A stretch of 64,000 nucleotides of DNA from Caballeronia novacaledonica (GCF_900258035.1 NZ_OGTP01000006.1:186001-250000), one strand, 5' to 3'. Shown: positions 8,395 through 19,297, numbered from the stretch's first letter. A program made the numbers and translations. Notes: generated from the sequence alone by a model not told the origin.

Positions 8395-9591
8395 ATGAGC
8401 GACGTTCAAGGCATCGAGCCGCATTTCGACTACGACATCGCCATCGTCGGCGCCGGGCCGGTCGGGCTCGCGCTCGCGGGCTGGCTTGCGCGGCGCAGCG
8501 CGACATCGCGGCTTTCCATCGCGCTGATCGACGCGCGCACGCCCGAAGCCGCCGCCAGCGATCCGCGCGCGCTCGCGCTGTCGCACGGCAGCCGCGTGAT
8601 GCTCCAGCCGCTCGGCTTCCCCGGCGACGCCACGCCGATCCGCCGCATTCACGTGTCGCAGCGCGGACACTTCGGCCGCACGCTGATCGAGCACGACGAG
8701 CACGAGTTGCCCGAACTGGGCTACGTGGTGCGCTACGGCTCGCTCGTCGGCGCGCTCGCCGATGCCGTGCGCGCGACCCACGTCCACTGGCTCACCGATA
8801 CCTCCGCCCTCGCGCCGCTGCAGGATCACGACGGCGTCACGCTGCCGCTGCAATCGTCGGACGGCGAGCGCACGATTCGCGTCAAAGCGCTCGTGAATGC
8901 CGAAGGCGGTCTGTATCAGAAGAGCGACGCGACCACGCCCGGCGAGCGCCGCGCGCGGGATTACGGGCAGACGGCCATCGTCGGCACGGTGAGTGTGTCG
9001 GACCCGCGCGCGAATGTCGCGTGGGAGCGCTTCACCGGCGAAGGGCCGATCGCCCTTCTGCCGTGCGGCGGCCCGCGTCACGCGGACTACTCGCTCGTCT
9101 GGTGCTGCACGCCCGACGAAGCCGCGCGCCGCATGCAGCTCGACGACGACACGTTCCTCGCCGAACTCGGCGCCGCGTTCGGCACGCGCATGGGCCGGTT
9201 CACGCGCATCGCGGGGCGCGCCGCCTTCCCGCTCGGGCTGACCGCGCTCGACGTGCTCGTCGACCGGCGCACGGTCGCCATCGGCAATGCCGCTCAGACG
9301 CTGCATCCTGTCGCGGGTCAGGGCCTGAACCTCGGCTTGCGCGACGCGCTCGCGCTCACCGACGCCCTGTCCGCCGACGGCCCGCGCCCGCTCGCGCTCG
9401 CCCGCTTCGCGCAACGCCGCGCGCTCGACCGGCGCCTGACCATCGGCGCCACCGATACGCTCGCGCGCATCTTCACGGTCGATTTCCCGCCGCTCGCCGC
9501 GATGCGCGGTCTCGCCCTTACCGCGCTGGAGTTCCTCCCGCCGGTGAAATCCGCGCTCGCCCGGCAGATGATGTTCGGTCAGCGGCGCTGA
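8395..9591 (+). CDS. ubiH: UbiH-family FAD-dependent ubiquinone biosynthesis hydroxylase
   Basis: Flavin monooxygenase of the UbiH/UbiF/VisC family, expected to hydroxylate the ring of 2-octaprenyl-6-methoxyphenol (or an equivalent step) in ubiquinone synthesis. The 398-residue product has the N-terminal FAD dinucleotide motif IVGAGPVGLALA (about residues 18-29) and the second FAD motif in GNAAQTLHPVAGQGLNLGL. The ATG at 8395 is 2 bp after pepP's stop. Assignment to UbiH rather than another member relies on the pepP neighbour and is less certain than the family. Confidence 0.9.
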   Translation: MSDVQGIEPHFDYDIAIVGAGPVGLALAGWLARRSATSRLSIALIDARTPEAAASDPRALALSHGSRVMLQPLGFPGDATPIRRIHVSQRGHFGRTLIEHDEHELPELGYVVRYGSLVGALADAVRATHVHWLTDTSALAPLQDHDGVTLPLQSSDGERTIRVKALVNAEGGLYQKSDATTPGERRARDYGQTAIVGTVSVSDPRANVAWERFTGEGPIALLPCGGPRHADYSLVWCCTPDEAARRMQLDDDTFLAELGAAFGTRMGRFTRIAGRAAFPLGLTALDVLVDRRTVAIGNAAQTLHPVAGQGLNLGLRDALALTDALSADGPRPLALARFAQRRALDRRLTIGATDTLARIFTVDFPPLAAMRGLALTALEFLPPVKSALARQMMFGQRR

Positions 9592-9803
9592 TCCGGCACG
9601 AAACAACGCAACCGTCTGCGTTAAGGGGCGGAACTTATCCTCTATGAACGCCCGTCCTTTCATAGAAGATTTAAAGACTTGCACGCGATTGCTCTTAAAT
9701 TCAGCACGCTCTTCGCGTTAAAATAGCTGTTTCCCCTTCAGCAACGTTGCATCCGCCTGACGCGGCTTTTGCCGAGATCATCCGCGCGGATCGTTTAGCC
9801 TTC

Positions 9804-10898
9804 ATGCCCACCATCGGTTCACACGTCCTGCGCAATAACCTGTTCGTCGCCCCGATGGCAGGCGTCACCGACCGCCCGTTCCGGCAGCTCTGCAAGCGCA
9901 TGGGCGCGGGCTATGCGGTGTCGGAGATGGTGGCGTCGAACGCGCAGTTGTGGAAAAGCGAAAAAACCATGCGCCGCGCGAACCACGCGGGCGAGGTCGA
10001 GCCGATCTCGGTGCAGATCGCGGGCGCCGATCCGCAGATGCTCGCGGAAGCCGCGCGTCACAATGTCGCGAACGGCGCGCAGATCATCGACATCAACATG
10101 GGCTGCCCGGCGAAGAAGGTGTGCAACGTCGCGGCGGGATCGGCGCTGCTGCAGAACGAGCCGCTCGTCGCGCGCATCGTGGAAGCGGTGGTGCAGGCGG
10201 TCGGCGTGGGTCCGGACGCCGTGCCCGTCACGCTCAAGATTCGCACGGGGTGGAATCGCGAGAACAAGAACGCGCTGACCATCGCGCGGATCGCGCAGGA
10301 AGCGGGCATTTCGATGCTCACCGTCCACGGCCGCACGCGCGCCGATCTCTACAAGGGCGACGCGGAGTACGAAACCATCGCGGCCGTGAAGGCGTCGGTG
10401 CGGATTCCCGTCGTCGCAAACGGCGACATCACGACCCCGGAAAAGGCGCGCGACGTGCTCGCCGCCACCGGCGCCGACGCCATCATGATCGGCCGCGCGG
10501 CGCAGGGGCGTCCGTGGCTGTTCCGCGAGATCGAACATTTTCTGAAGACCGGCGAGCGCCTGCCGCCGCCGCGCATCGACGAGATCCAGCAGGTGATGAA
10601 CGAACACCTCGAAGATCACTACGCCTTTTATGGGGAATTCACGGGCGTACGGACTGCGCGCAAGCATATCGGCTGGTACACTCGCGGCCTTTCCGGCGCC
10701 GGCACCTTCCGGCACCGGATGAATACGCTGGACACGACCAAAGAACAATTGCTCGCCGTAAACGAATTCTTTGACGCGCAAAAGGCGTTGTCGGACCGCC
10801 TCGTCTATGTGGACGAGGCCGGCGACGCCGAAGACGCGGACGGGGAAGAATCGTGCGGCGGGAACAACAACACGACAGACCGACTGATTGCCGCATGA
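9804..10898 (+). CDS. dusB: tRNA-dihydrouridine synthase B
   Basis: FMN-dependent reductase forming dihydrouridine in the tRNA D-loop. The 364-residue protein shows the TIM-barrel start APMAGVTDRPFR, the catalytic Cys C101 in NMGCPAKKVC, and the phosphate-binding IMIGRAAQGRPWLF. An upstream in-frame start at 9747 was rejected because MPTIGSHVLRNNLF is the family N-terminus. A short acidic and Asn-rich C-terminal tail is unusual. The stop overlaps the fis start (ATGA), the conserved dusB-fis operon. Confidence 0.96.
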   Translation: MPTIGSHVLRNNLFVAPMAGVTDRPFRQLCKRMGAGYAVSEMVASNAQLWKSEKTMRRANHAGEVEPISVQIAGADPQMLAEAARHNVANGAQIIDINMGCPAKKVCNVAAGSALLQNEPLVARIVEAVVQAVGVGPDAVPVTLKIRTGWNRENKNALTIARIAQEAGISMLTVHGRTRADLYKGDAEYETIAAVKASVRIPVVANGDITTPEKARDVLAATGADAIMIGRAAQGRPWLFREIEHFLKTGERLPPPRIDEIQQVMNEHLEDHYAFYGEFTGVRTARKHIGWYTRGLSGAGTFRHRMNTLDTTKEQLLAVNEFFDAQKALSDRLVYVDEAGDAEDADGEESCGGNNNTTDRLIAA

Positions 10899-11128
10899 GC
10901 AGACATAACATCGAACAATGCGTCCGCCAGAGCCTCGACAACTACTTCCAGGACCTGGACGGCTCCAACCCGCACGACGTGTACGACATGGTGATTTCGT
11001 GTGTGGAAAAACCGATGCTCGAAGTGGTGCTCGAGCAGGCGGGCGGAAACCAATCGCTCGCGGCCGAATATCTCGGCATCAACCGCAACACCTTACGCAA
11101 GAAGCTCCAGCAGCACGGATTGATTTGA
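10895..11128 (+). CDS. fis: Fis-family nucleoid-associated DNA-binding protein
   Basis: A 77-residue Fis-type protein that bends DNA and modulates rRNA and growth-phase genes. The C-terminal helix-turn-helix GGNQSLAAEYLGINRNTLRKK is intact. It is shorter than E. coli Fis (98 residues), as is usual in betaproteobacteria. Translation starts at the ATG overlapping the dusB stop, so expression is coupled to dusB. Confidence 0.95.
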   Translation: MSRHNIEQCVRQSLDNYFQDLDGSNPHDVYDMVISCVEKPMLEVVLEQAGGNQSLAAEYLGINRNTLRKKLQQHGLI

Positions 11129-11192
11129 TTCATCGGACTGAGGCGCGCGCCTTGGTCCGGCCTGGTTTCCCTCTACGGTTTCAGTGTTCATC

Positions 11193-12758
11193 ATGATCAA
11201 GCAAGCGCTCCTCTCCGTTTCCGACAAATCCGGCATCGTCGATTTCGCCAAATCGCTGTCGGCGCTCGGCGTCAAGCTCCTTTCGACCGGCGGCACCGCG
11301 AAACTGCTCGCCGACGCGGGCCTGCCCGTGACCGAGGTCGCCGACTACACCGGCTTTCCGGAAATGCTCGACGGGCGCGTGAAGACGCTGCATCCGAAAG
11401 TTCATGGCGGCATTCTCGCGCGCCGCGACCTGCCGGAGCACATGGCCGCGCTGGAAAAGCACGATATTCCGACCATCGACCTGCTGGTCGTGAATCTGTA
11501 TCCGTTCGTGCAGACGGTGTCGAAGCCGGAGTGCTCGCTGGAAGACGCGATCGAGAACATCGATATCGGCGGGCCGACCATGCTGCGCTCGGCGGCGAAG
11601 AATCATCGCGACGTGACGGTCATCGTCGATCCGGCCGATTACGCCGCCGTGCTCGACGAAATGCGCGCGAACCATAACGCCGTCGGCTACAAGACGAACT
11701 TCCGTCTCGCGACGAAAGTGTTCGCGCACACCGCGCAATACGACGGCGCGATCACGAACTACCTGACGAGCCTCACCGAAGAACTCCAGCACGCGAGCCG
11801 CAACACATATCCGGCGACCTTCAACATGGCGTTCGAGAAGGTTCAGGACCTGCGCTACGGCGAGAACCCGCATCAGAGCGCGGCGTTCTATCGCGATCTT
11901 TCCGTGCCCGCCGGCGCGCTCGCGAACTACGAGCAGTTGCAGGGCAAGGAACTGTCGTACAACAACATCGCCGATTCGGACGCCGCGTGGGAATGCGTGA
12001 AGACGTTCGACGCGCCCGCGTGCGTCATCATCAAGCATGCGAATCCGTGCGGCGTGGCCGTTGGCGCCAATGCGGCCGAAGCGTACTCGAAGGCGTTCAA
12101 GACGGACCCGACCTCCGCGTTCGGCGGCATCATCGCGTTCAATCGCGAAGTCGATGAAGCCACGGCGCAAGCCGTCGCGAAGCAGTTCGTCGAAGTGCTG
12201 ATCGCGCCGTCGTTCAGCGAGGCGGCGCGCGCCGTGTTCGCGGCGAAGCAGAACGTGCGTCTGCTGCAAATCGCGCTCGGCGACGGTCACAACACGTTCG
12301 ACCTGAAGCGCGTCGGCGGCGGCCTGCTCGTGCAATCGCTCGATGCGAAGAACGTGCAGCCGCACGAACTGCGCGTCGTGACGAAGCGCCATCCGACGCC
12401 TAAGGAAATGGACGACCTGATGTTCGCGTGGCGCGTCGCGAAGTACGTGAAGTCGAACGCGATCGTGTTCTGCGGCGGCGGCATGACGCTCGGCGTCGGC
12501 GCGGGCCAGATGAGCCGCGTGGATTCGGCGCGCATCGCGGGCATCAAGGCGCAGAACGCCGGCCTGACGCTGAACGGCTCGGCGGTGGCGTCGGATGCGT
12601 TCTTCCCGTTCCGTGACGGCCTCGACGTCGTCGTGAACGCGGGCGCGACCTGCGTGATCCAGCCGGGCGGCTCCATGCGCGACGACGAAGTGATCGCCGC
12701 CGCCGACGAGCACAATGTCGCGATGATCGTTACCGGCACGCGTCATTTCCGTCATTAA
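11193..12758 (+). CDS. purH: Bifunctional AICAR transformylase / IMP cyclohydrolase
   Basis: Catalyses the last two steps of IMP synthesis. The 521-residue protein has the N-terminal cyclohydrolase domain ([12 protein letters not shown], about residues 65-76) and the C-terminal formyltransferase domain with the catalytic KHANPCG and the substrate-binding [15 protein letters not shown] at 11184 is possible but the ATG at 11193 gives the conserved [12 protein letters not shown]. It lies 64 bp after fis and ends before a strong terminator. Confidence 0.97.
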   Translation: MIKQALLSVSDKSGIVDFAKSLSALGVKLLSTGGTAKLLADAGLPVTEVADYTGFPEMLDGRVKTLHPKVHGGILARRDLPEHMAALEKHDIPTIDLLVVNLYPFVQTVSKPECSLEDAIENIDIGGPTMLRSAAKNHRDVTVIVDPADYAAVLDEMRANHNAVGYKTNFRLATKVFAHTAQYDGAITNYLTSLTEELQHASRNTYPATFNMAFEKVQDLRYGENPHQSAAFYRDLSVPAGALANYEQLQGKELSYNNIADSDAAWECVKTFDAPACVIIKHANPCGVAVGANAAEAYSKAFKTDPTSAFGGIIAFNREVDEATAQAVAKQFVEVLIAPSFSEAARAVFAAKQNVRLLQIALGDGHNTFDLKRVGGGLLVQSLDAKNVQPHELRVVTKRHPTPKEMDDLMFAWRVAKYVKSNAIVFCGGGMTLGVGAGQMSRVDSARIAGIKAQNAGLTLNGSAVASDAFFPFRDGLDVVVNAGATCVIQPGGSMRDDEVIAAADEHNVAMIVTGTRHFRH

Positions 12759-12781
12759 ACACGCCTGCTTCATTTAAGATT

Positions 12782-12820
12782 GGCCTGTTTGCGCTCGAAC
12801 GGCGCAAGCAGGCCTTTTTG
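12782..12820 (+). terminator. Intrinsic terminator after purH
   Basis: GGCCTGTTTGCGC pairs with GCGCAAGCAGGCC (one mismatch) around a short loop and is followed by TTTTTG, 24 bp after the purH stop. Confidence 0.9.
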
Positions 12821-12846
12821 ATTTGGACTACGCGCATCGCGAACGA

Positions 12847-13389
12847 ATGAGAATCCTAGGCATCGACCCCGGCCTGCGCGTGACGGGCTTCGGCATCATC
12901 GACAAGACGGGACACACGCTGACTTATGTGACGAGCGGCGTCATCAAGACGGCCGACGCCGACTTGCCTTCGCGTCTCAGCACGATCTTCAGCGGAATTT
13001 CGACGCTCATCACGCAGCACAATCCGGATCAGGCCGCGATCGAAAAGGTCTTCGTCAACGTCAATCCGCAATCGACGCTGCTGCTCGGGCAGGCGCGCGG
13101 CGCGGCCATTTGCGGACTTGTCGCGAGCGGCGTGCCGGTGGCGGAATATACGGCGCTGCAGTTGAAGCAGGCTGTCGTCGGCTACGGACGCGCGACCAAG
13201 GAACAAATGCAGCAGATGGTCGTGCGTCTCTTGAACCTGTCCGGCGTGCCGAGCACCGACGCCGCCGACGCGCTCGGCATGGCCATCTGTCATGCGCACG
13301 GCGGCACGGGTCTCGCGGCGCTGGGCGGCATCGCGCCGGGGCTTGCGAAGAAAGGCTTGCGCGTGCGGCGTGGCCGGCTTATCGGTTGA
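12847..13389 (+). CDS. ruvC: Crossover junction endodeoxyribonuclease RuvC
   Basis: Resolves Holliday junctions by paired nicks. The 180-residue protein begins [16 protein letters not shown] with the catalytic Asp at residue 7; the acidic residues in AAIEKVF and [14 protein letters not shown] complete the RNase H-like site. The start at 12847 is preferred over 12823 because it gives this canonical N-terminus. First gene of ruvC-ruvA-ruvB. Confidence 0.97.
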   Translation: MRILGIDPGLRVTGFGIIDKTGHTLTYVTSGVIKTADADLPSRLSTIFSGISTLITQHNPDQAAIEKVFVNVNPQSTLLLGQARGAAICGLVASGVPVAEYTALQLKQAVVGYGRATKEQMQQMVVRLLNLSGVPSTDAADALGMAICHAHGGTGLAALGGIAPGLAKKGLRVRRGRLIG

Positions 13390-13410
13390 TTTTTCGAGAA
13401 TTCAAAACAC

Positions 13411-13992
13411 ATGATTGGTCGCATCGCCGGCATTCTGCTGGAAAAAAATCCGCCGCACTTGCTCGTCGATTGCGGCGGCGTCGGCTACGAAATCGACGTG
13501 CCGATGAGCACCTTCTACAACCTGCCGAATACCGGCGAAAAGGTCGTGCTGCTCACGCAGTTGATCGTGCGCGAGGATGCGCATTTGCTGTACGGCTTTC
13601 TCACCGCGCAGGAACGCTCGACGTTCCGCGAGTTGCTGAAAATCAGCGGCATCGGCGCGCGAATGGCGTTGGCGGTGCTGTCGGGCATGAGCGTGCAGGA
13701 ACTCTCGCAGACCGTGACGACGCAGGACGCCGCGCGCCTCACGCGCGTACCCGGCATCGGCAAGAAGACGGCGGAACGGCTGCTGCTCGAACTGAAAGGC
13801 AAGTTCGGCGCGGATCTCGGCGCGATGGCGAGCGCGGCGTCGCAATCGGACCACGCATCGGACATTCTGAATGCGCTGCTCGCGCTGGGATATTCGGAGA
13901 AGGAAGCGCTTGCCGCCATCAAGAACGTGCCGGCGGGAACGGGCGTGTCCGAAGGCATCAAGCTGGCGTTGAAATCGTTGTCGAAAGCGTAA
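13411..13992 (+). CDS. ruvA: Holliday junction branch migration protein RuvA
   Basis: Tetrameric junction-binding subunit that recruits RuvB. At 193 residues it matches the family: N-terminal OB-fold ([12 protein letters not shown]), two helix-hairpin-helix motifs ([18 protein letters not shown] and [19 protein letters not shown]) and a C-terminal RuvB-binding helix bundle. It starts 21 bp after ruvC. Confidence 0.97.
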   Translation: MIGRIAGILLEKNPPHLLVDCGGVGYEIDVPMSTFYNLPNTGEKVVLLTQLIVREDAHLLYGFLTAQERSTFRELLKISGIGARMALAVLSGMSVQELSQTVTTQDAARLTRVPGIGKKTAERLLLELKGKFGADLGAMASAASQSDHASDILNALLALGYSEKEALAAIKNVPAGTGVSEGIKLALKSLSKA

Positions 13993-14050
13993 TTTTGCCT
14001 AGGCCATTTGGCCGACTTCGCAGCAGATAAGCACGCGTTACAATCGAATC

Positions 14051-15109
14051 ATGATCGAAACCGACAAACTCGCCGCCGAACGCGTTATCTCGGCCACGCC
14101 CGTCTCGCCGAACGAAGAAGCGTTTGAGCGCGCGCTGCGCCCGCACAAGCTCGACGAATACATCGGGCAGGAAAAGGCGCGCGGCCAGCTCGAAATCTTC
14201 ATCGAAGCGGCGAAGCGCCGTTCGGAAGCGCTCGATCATGTGCTGCTGTTCGGGCCGCCGGGTCTCGGCAAGACGACGCTCGCGCACATCATCGCGCGCG
14301 AAATGGGCGTGAATCTGCGGCAGACGTCGGGGCCGGTGCTGGAGCGCGCGGGCGATCTCGCCGCGCTCCTGACCAATCTCGAAGCGAACGACGTGCTGTT
14401 CATCGACGAAATTCACCGGCTTTCACCAGTCGTCGAGGAAATCCTTTATCCGGCGTTGGAGGATTATCAGATCGACATCATGATCGGCGAAGGACCGGCC
14501 GCGCGCAGCGTGAAGCTGGACTTGCAGCCGTTCACGCTCGTCGGCGCGACCACGCGCGCGGGCATGCTGACGAATCCGCTGCGCGACCGCTTCGGCATCG
14601 TGTCGCGGCTGGAGTTTTATAACGCGAGCGAACTGGCGCGCATCGTGGCGCGGTCGGCGTCGCTGTTGAAGGCGGACATCGTGAACGAGGGCGCGCTGGA
14701 AATCGCGAAGCGCTCGCGCGGCACGCCACGAATCGCGAACCGCCTGCTGCGCCGGGTGCGCGACTACGCCGAAGTGAAAGCGGACGGCATGATCACCGCC
14801 GACGTCGCCGACCGTGCGCTGAAGATGCTCGACGTCGATCCCGTCGGCTTCGACCTGATGGACCGCAAGCTGCTCGAAGCGATCCTTCACAAGTTCGATG
14901 GCGGGCCGGTCGGCGTGGACAATCTCGCTGCGGCAATCGGGGAGGAGCGCGATACGATCGAGGACGTGCTGGAGCCGTATCTGATCCAGCAGGGGTTCTT
15001 GCAGCGCACCCCGCGCGGACGCGTCGCGACGATGCTTACGTATCGGCACTTTGGCATCGCCGCGCCGGATGCGGGGCCGATTCGGGATCTTTGGGATACA
15101 AAAGGGTAA
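14051..15109 (+). CDS. ruvB: Holliday junction DNA helicase RuvB
   Basis: AAA+ motor that drives branch migration with RuvA. The 352-residue protein shows Walker [13 protein letters not shown], Walker [12 protein letters not shown], sensor [18 protein letters not shown] with the arginine finger, and a C-terminal winged helix ending in the TPRGRVAT region. A 58-bp gap separates it from ruvA, so it may also have its own promoter. Confidence 0.97.
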   Translation: MIETDKLAAERVISATPVSPNEEAFERALRPHKLDEYIGQEKARGQLEIFIEAAKRRSEALDHVLLFGPPGLGKTTLAHIIAREMGVNLRQTSGPVLERAGDLAALLTNLEANDVLFIDEIHRLSPVVEEILYPALEDYQIDIMIGEGPAARSVKLDLQPFTLVGATTRAGMLTNPLRDRFGIVSRLEFYNASELARIVARSASLLKADIVNEGALEIAKRSRGTPRIANRLLRRVRDYAEVKADGMITADVADRALKMLDVDPVGFDLMDRKLLEAILHKFDGGPVGVDNLAAAIGEERDTIEDVLEPYLIQQGFLQRTPRGRVATMLTYRHFGIAAPDAGPIRDLWDTKG

Positions 15110-15186
15110 TTCACGACACGCCGCCGGACCAACACCACCTCGTGAGAGCAGTGACAGTCAGGAGCGGCGAACGAAGGTACACCGAT

Positions 15187-16335
15187 CTATATATCCCACT
15201 CCGCCAGCAATTCGGCCGGAATGGCCTTTACCACGTCCGAATAACGCTTACCCACGAACGCTTCCGCCCGTTTCAGCAATACGGGGATCGGACTGCTGGG
15301 CTCATGCACCTCGAACCAGAGCCGCGCAGCGCGAATCGATGCCAGCGCACTTTGTCGGTCGTTTGGCGCGGCGTGCAGCCCCAACCGCGCAGACGACGTG
15401 CTCCCTTCTGCGGGCAACTCGGTAGACTGAGTCTCGACTTCATCTGCGCGACTGAGACTTGTCTGCACCTCCTCGTCTTGCATGCCGGGCTCGACCTTTT
15501 CGGTCAACGCCTCGGCCGCGAGCGGCTCGTCATGAGTCACCGCTTCGGCCTCGTCGGATGCAGAAGGCCGCAACAGTTCCAGTAGCCTCACCAACGGCGC
15601 AAGGTCTGGCCGGTTGTCACCCAACTGCTCGCCGCACCACGCGTCAATCATTTCGAGATGCGCCAGCGTTTCTTCGAATGCGGTCATCGTCGCGGACTGC
15701 TGCATCCGCAAGTCGCGCAATTGCTGCACGACCGAATCTGGCGCGAGCGCATCGGCCGGGCGCGGAAACGCAAAAGCGCGCTCGACGTCGCGCATCCGCA
15801 GACGCGCAACTGTAGATTTCCCCAGCGCGATCTCGCGCACGTCGGCCATCAGCCCTTCCGGATCGACCAGTTCGAGCAGCGCGTTCATGCGCATTTCCTG
15901 CGCTTCGCCACGCCCGTACTCCGCCCCCTCGCGGGGATGCACCTGTCGAGGGTACGTCCGGAGCCAGGCGGCAAGCAGGCCCATGCCTTCGGCCAGCCCC
16001 GTCGCGCCCGCCAGGCGAGTCCGGCAGCGCACGTGCAGCACCGCTACCCGGATATCCTTCGTGCGGCTCAGCAATCGCCGGCAGTCACGGTCTACTTCGC
16101 CCCAGTTGATCGGATCGGCCGCGCCGACGAATGCCCCGTACTGCACGTCCTGCTTGGCCACGGTGCTGGCGAACAGCACGACGAAGTCGTGGTCGTATTC
16201 GAGGTCCGGCCCGCACGGTTCGGCGGCTGTGACAGGCGTGATCCATTCACGGGGCGCGCCCTCGGGTTTGACAGCGTCCGCGCTGTGCCGCTTCTGTTTG
16301 CCTGCGTGCCGCTTGTCCACGGTTTGAGAGGTCAT
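15187..16335 (-). CDS. tssA: Type VI secretion system protein TssA
   Basis: TssA organises baseplate assembly and caps the growing T6SS sheath. The 382-residue protein carries the N-terminal ImpA domain (CGPDLEYDHDFVVL, then INWGEVDRDCRRLLSRTKDIRVAV) and a divergent C-terminal part with an acidic, low-complexity linker (about residues 265-315) before a final helical segment (ASIRAARLWFEVHEPSSPIP). The ATG at 16335 overlaps the tssG stop (ATGA). It is the last gene of the T6SS transcript. The first ~30 residues are Lys/His-rich and not typical, so the true start could be slightly downstream. Confidence 0.93.
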   Translation of the reverse strand: MTSQTVDKRHAGKQKRHSADAVKPEGAPREWITPVTAAEPCGPDLEYDHDFVVLFASTVAKQDVQYGAFVGAADPINWGEVDRDCRRLLSRTKDIRVAVLHVRCRTRLAGATGLAEGMGLLAAWLRTYPRQVHPREGAEYGRGEAQEMRMNALLELVDPEGLMADVREIALGKSTVARLRMRDVERAFAFPRPADALAPDSVVQQLRDLRMQQSATMTAFEETLAHLEMIDAWCGEQLGDNRPDLAPLVRLLELLRPSASDEAEAVTHDEPLAAEALTEKVEPGMQDEEVQTSLSRADEVETQSTELPAEGSTSSARLGLHAAPNDRQSALASIRAARLWFEVHEPSSPIPVLLKRAEAFVGKRYSDVVKAIPAELLAEWDI

Positions 16336-17405
16336 GTGCTTACTTGTGTGATTGGACTGCGACGCCCGAACTGATGAGCATAGCGTTCCGGCTCGAAGAC
16401 CATGCCCTTGATCGGCCGATCGGGATTCGGACGGCCGAGCCAGCCTGACCAGCCCATCTGCTGCTCGCCGCCCATCTGCGCGGGTGGCGCACTCGCGGGA
16501 TTGATGCGCAACTCGAGTTCCCATCCGAGTTCCTTTCCGACGAAGGCACGAACCCATTCGACCAGGTGCGGCAGATCCGCACCTTTGGGCGTGAAGCGTA
16601 GGTACGACTTCAGATCCACTGGGCCGATCACGATTCGAAACCGGTGCTGTCGGTCAGGGGCGACCCGTCCGAGCATCGCGCCCCGGCCCATCATCGCGCC
16701 CGCTCCGGCGGCACCGATCCGGCCCTGGTCTTTCTTGTCGATGTCGATCCAGTGAAAAATACGCTCTTCGATCTCGACTGGCACGCTGAAGTAGTGCGCG
16801 AGCGTGGCGCGCAAGCCTTCGGGATTTCGCGACTCGCGCACGAGATGCGCCGACGCAGCCAGCCGCGCATGCGACGGCAACGCCCGGTCACGCATCTCGT
16901 TTGCGTCCTGACCGGTGAGGCTCGCGATGTAGAACGAGAATATCTCGTCATCTGCCTGATCCAGGCCCGCCGTCGCTTGCGCCGAAGCCCACGCCCGGTA
17001 GAACAACGCCAACGCGCGGTGATGAAAGATGTCGAAGAAATCGACCGTGGTCGTGTCGTTGCGGCCCTGCTGCCGATCACGCGCAATTTCGGTTACATGG
17101 ATAGGCAATGGCCCGTTCGGACCCAGCATGCCCAGGCCAAACAGGCTGATCCGGAGATGATCGCCGGATCGCTCGACGTTCGCGATATCGCGCGGCGCGA
17201 AAGCCAGCGTTGGTGTCTGTCCGAGACGAAACGGCTCGGTGCCTGGGCGCTGCGCGGTGCCGATCGCTTCGAGGCCAGGATACGCGGCGATCCTGCGCAA
17301 CAGCGCCAGAAAGCCATGACGCCACGGCTCGGCTTCCAGCGTCTCGAGCATTTCGGACGACAGCGTATTGCCACGGATCAGGTCGGGGAGCGTCACTCGA
17401 CTCAT
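16332..17405 (-). CDS. tssG: Type VI secretion system baseplate protein TssG
   Basis: Baseplate wedge subunit partnering TssF, TssE and TssK. The 357-residue product has the family features: WRHGFLALLRRIAAYPGLE near the N-terminus, then FFDIFHHRALALFYRAWA, and the C-terminal region GWELELRINPASAPPAQMG. Its start overlaps the tssF stop by one base (TAATG) and its stop overlaps the tssA start, showing tight translational coupling. Confidence 0.95.
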   Translation of the reverse strand: MSRVTLPDLIRGNTLSSEMLETLEAEPWRHGFLALLRRIAAYPGLEAIGTAQRPGTEPFRLGQTPTLAFAPRDIANVERSGDHLRISLFGLGMLGPNGPLPIHVTEIARDRQQGRNDTTTVDFFDIFHHRALALFYRAWASAQATAGLDQADDEIFSFYIASLTGQDANEMRDRALPSHARLAASAHLVRESRNPEGLRATLAHYFSVPVEIEERIFHWIDIDKKDQGRIGAAGAGAMMGRGAMLGRVAPDRQHRFRIVIGPVDLKSYLRFTPKGADLPHLVEWVRAFVGKELGWELELRINPASAPPAQMGGEQQMGWSGWLGRPNPDRPIKGMVFEPERYAHQFGRRSPITQVST

Positions 17406-19297
17406 TACACGACTCCGCGCGTACCGGTGCGCACTTGCCACGTATGGACGAGGCCACGCTGCATCGAATGCAATTGCGTTTGCGTGAAGCTGTTGATCGA
17501 CACATGACGCGCGAGCCACTGCTCGAGAATCAGCCCGAAGAGATACGGACTCGCGCCGGAGAAGCCGGTTTCATCGATGGTCAGCGTGCACTCGATGCCA
17601 CGTCCGAAGGTCATCGGTCCCGTGCCGGGCAGTTTGCGGGTCACCGGTCGCGTCTTCACGCCGACGAGTCCTTCGATCTGACGCTGATAGTCGCTCTCGT
17701 CGTCCATCACGTACAGTCGCAGCAGGTCCCGCAGCGCCTGTCCGCCGGGGCGGTGATCCAGATCTTCCAGCGCCAGATAGTTGAAGTTGAGTTGCCGGAT
17801 CAATCGCCACGCCATCTCCCGATCCGCATAGGGCGGACGCGGCGCGCTGGGCGCGCGTATCAGCCCGATGCTCGCGATCGGCCCGGACGATTCGCCCACG
17901 TCCAGGTCGTCCTCGCCGTTCCGCGGAACGAGCGTCGCGAGATCGCGATTCGTCACCAGTGCATCGACCGATAGATAGCGGATCCCTTCGGGATACGGCG
18001 CTTCCTTCTGATCCACCAGCGACAGAAACACCTCCGTGCCAACATACGGCGTACGCGTTCCATAGCGGCGCGCGGAATCCGAATGAAGCCTGCGTTCACG
18101 GCGAATCGAGAAGTAACGGCCGTAGTTGCCCTCGTCGTTGTTCAGCGTTTGATAGAGCGGCCTGAAGGACAACTCTTCCGACTCTTTTTCCACCTGTCCG
18201 TAGACGGTTTGCACGGAGTAGACCTCGTAGTCGAGCGGCGCGAGACGCGCCGGCACCACATGGCATTCCGTGTCGCCTGGCTCTAGCCTGACACGGTCCG
18301 TGTGCTTCTCGAACAGATTGATGACCGGCGTGCAGTACAGCGCGAAGCGCGATGCATCGACCAGATTGGCCAGGTGCCCGGGCGCGCGATCGAGAAGGAT
18401 CACAATCTCGGCTTCGCGCCCGCCGATGCTCGAAAGCCCGCGCGCCAGTCCATTGAGGGCGAAGAACCAGAAACGCGCCGGGCATGCAAAGTACTCGTGC
18501 AGCAAGTTGTGGCCGTGGAACTTCGTCCAGGTCAGCGGCAACAGATTCTGATCGGTGCGTAAGCCGTCGTGCTCAACGGCGTTCTCCATCACGAAGCACG
18601 GACGATGCGACGTCGAATCGAATTGGCCCGGCGCGGCGATCACGGTCGCGAGACTGGACACGTGAACCAACTCGTAAAGATGTGACGCGACCTGTTCGTC
18701 ACCGGCCACGTACACCGGCAACCGGTCCAGACCCGCGATTTCCGCAAAGCCGATTTCGCCCGTCGTCTCGAGCTTGAGACGTAGCGCGCCCCGCACCTGG
18801 CGGTCTGGTGGCACATAGCGATTCAGCGATGGGATGTCCGGCGGAACGCCAGTCAGGCGTGCCTCCTTGATCCGCACCGGCCAGATCGTGACATCCTGAC
18901 CGCTCGTAAAGGTGCAGGCGGTCTTCTCGCCTTCGGCAATACTGGAGGTGAACGTGGTGCCGCGTGGCACCTTATGGCCCTTGCCGAGCGAGCCTGCCTG
19001 ACCGCCGGGGAAGATCCGGGCGACGGCGATCGATGGTGTCGGCGCGACGTAGTTCGGATAGATCACCTCGAGAAGCCGGCCGGTGAAGCGCGGGAACTCC
19101 GCATCGAGCTTGAGTTGCGTCCGCGCGGCCATGAAGCAGAACGATTCGATCAACCGTTCGACGTATGGGTCGGCCACCTCGCCAGCCTGCATGCCGAGCC
19201 GACGCGCGATTTTCGGATGCGCCTGCGCGAACTCCATTGCGAGTTCGCGCATGTAGACAAGTTCCTGGTTGTAGTAATCCAGCAGTCGAGGATCCAT
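17405..19297 (-). CDS. tssF: Type VI secretion system baseplate protein TssF
   Basis: Major baseplate wedge protein; with TssG it forms the (TssF)2-TssG heterotrimer. The 630-residue protein opens with the signature MDPRLLDYYNQELVYMRELA and continues with DPYVERLIESFCFMAARTQLKLDAEFPRF-type sequence, as in all TssF proteins. Full length, no disruption seen. It lies 69 bp after tssE. Confidence 0.97.
   Translation of the reverse strand: MDPRLLDYYNQELVYMRELAMEFAQAHPKIARRLGMQAGEVADPYVERLIESFCFMAARTQLKLDAEFPRFTGRLLEVIYPNYVAPTPSIAVARIFPGGQAGSLGKGHKVPRGTTFTSSIAEGEKTACTFTSGQDVTIWPVRIKEARLTGVPPDIPSLNRYVPPDRQVRGALRLKLETTGEIGFAEIAGLDRLPVYVAGDEQVASHLYELVHVSSLATVIAAPGQFDSTSHRPCFVMENAVEHDGLRTDQNLLPLTWTKFHGHNLLHEYFACPARFWFFALNGLARGLSSIGGREAEIVILLDRAPGHLANLVDASRFALYCTPVINLFEKHTDRVRLEPGDTECHVVPARLAPLDYEVYSVQTVYGQVEKESEELSFRPLYQTLNNDEGNYGRYFSIRRERRLHSDSARRYGTRTPYVGTEVFLSLVDQKEAPYPEGIRYLSVDALVTNRDLATLVPRNGEDDLDVGESSGPIASIGLIRAPSAPRPPYADREMAWRLIRQLNFNYLALEDLDHRPGGQALRDLLRLYVMDDESDYQRQIEGLVGVKTRPVTRKLPGTGPMTFGRGIECTLTIDETGFSGASPYLFGLILEQWLARHVSINSFTQTQLHSMQRGLVHTWQVRTGTRGVV

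Noticed and set aside
9679..9724. Promoter for dusB-fis
   Set aside because: A TAAAAT at 9719-9724 is a reasonable -10, but no -35 element lies at a normal distance, so it was not listed.
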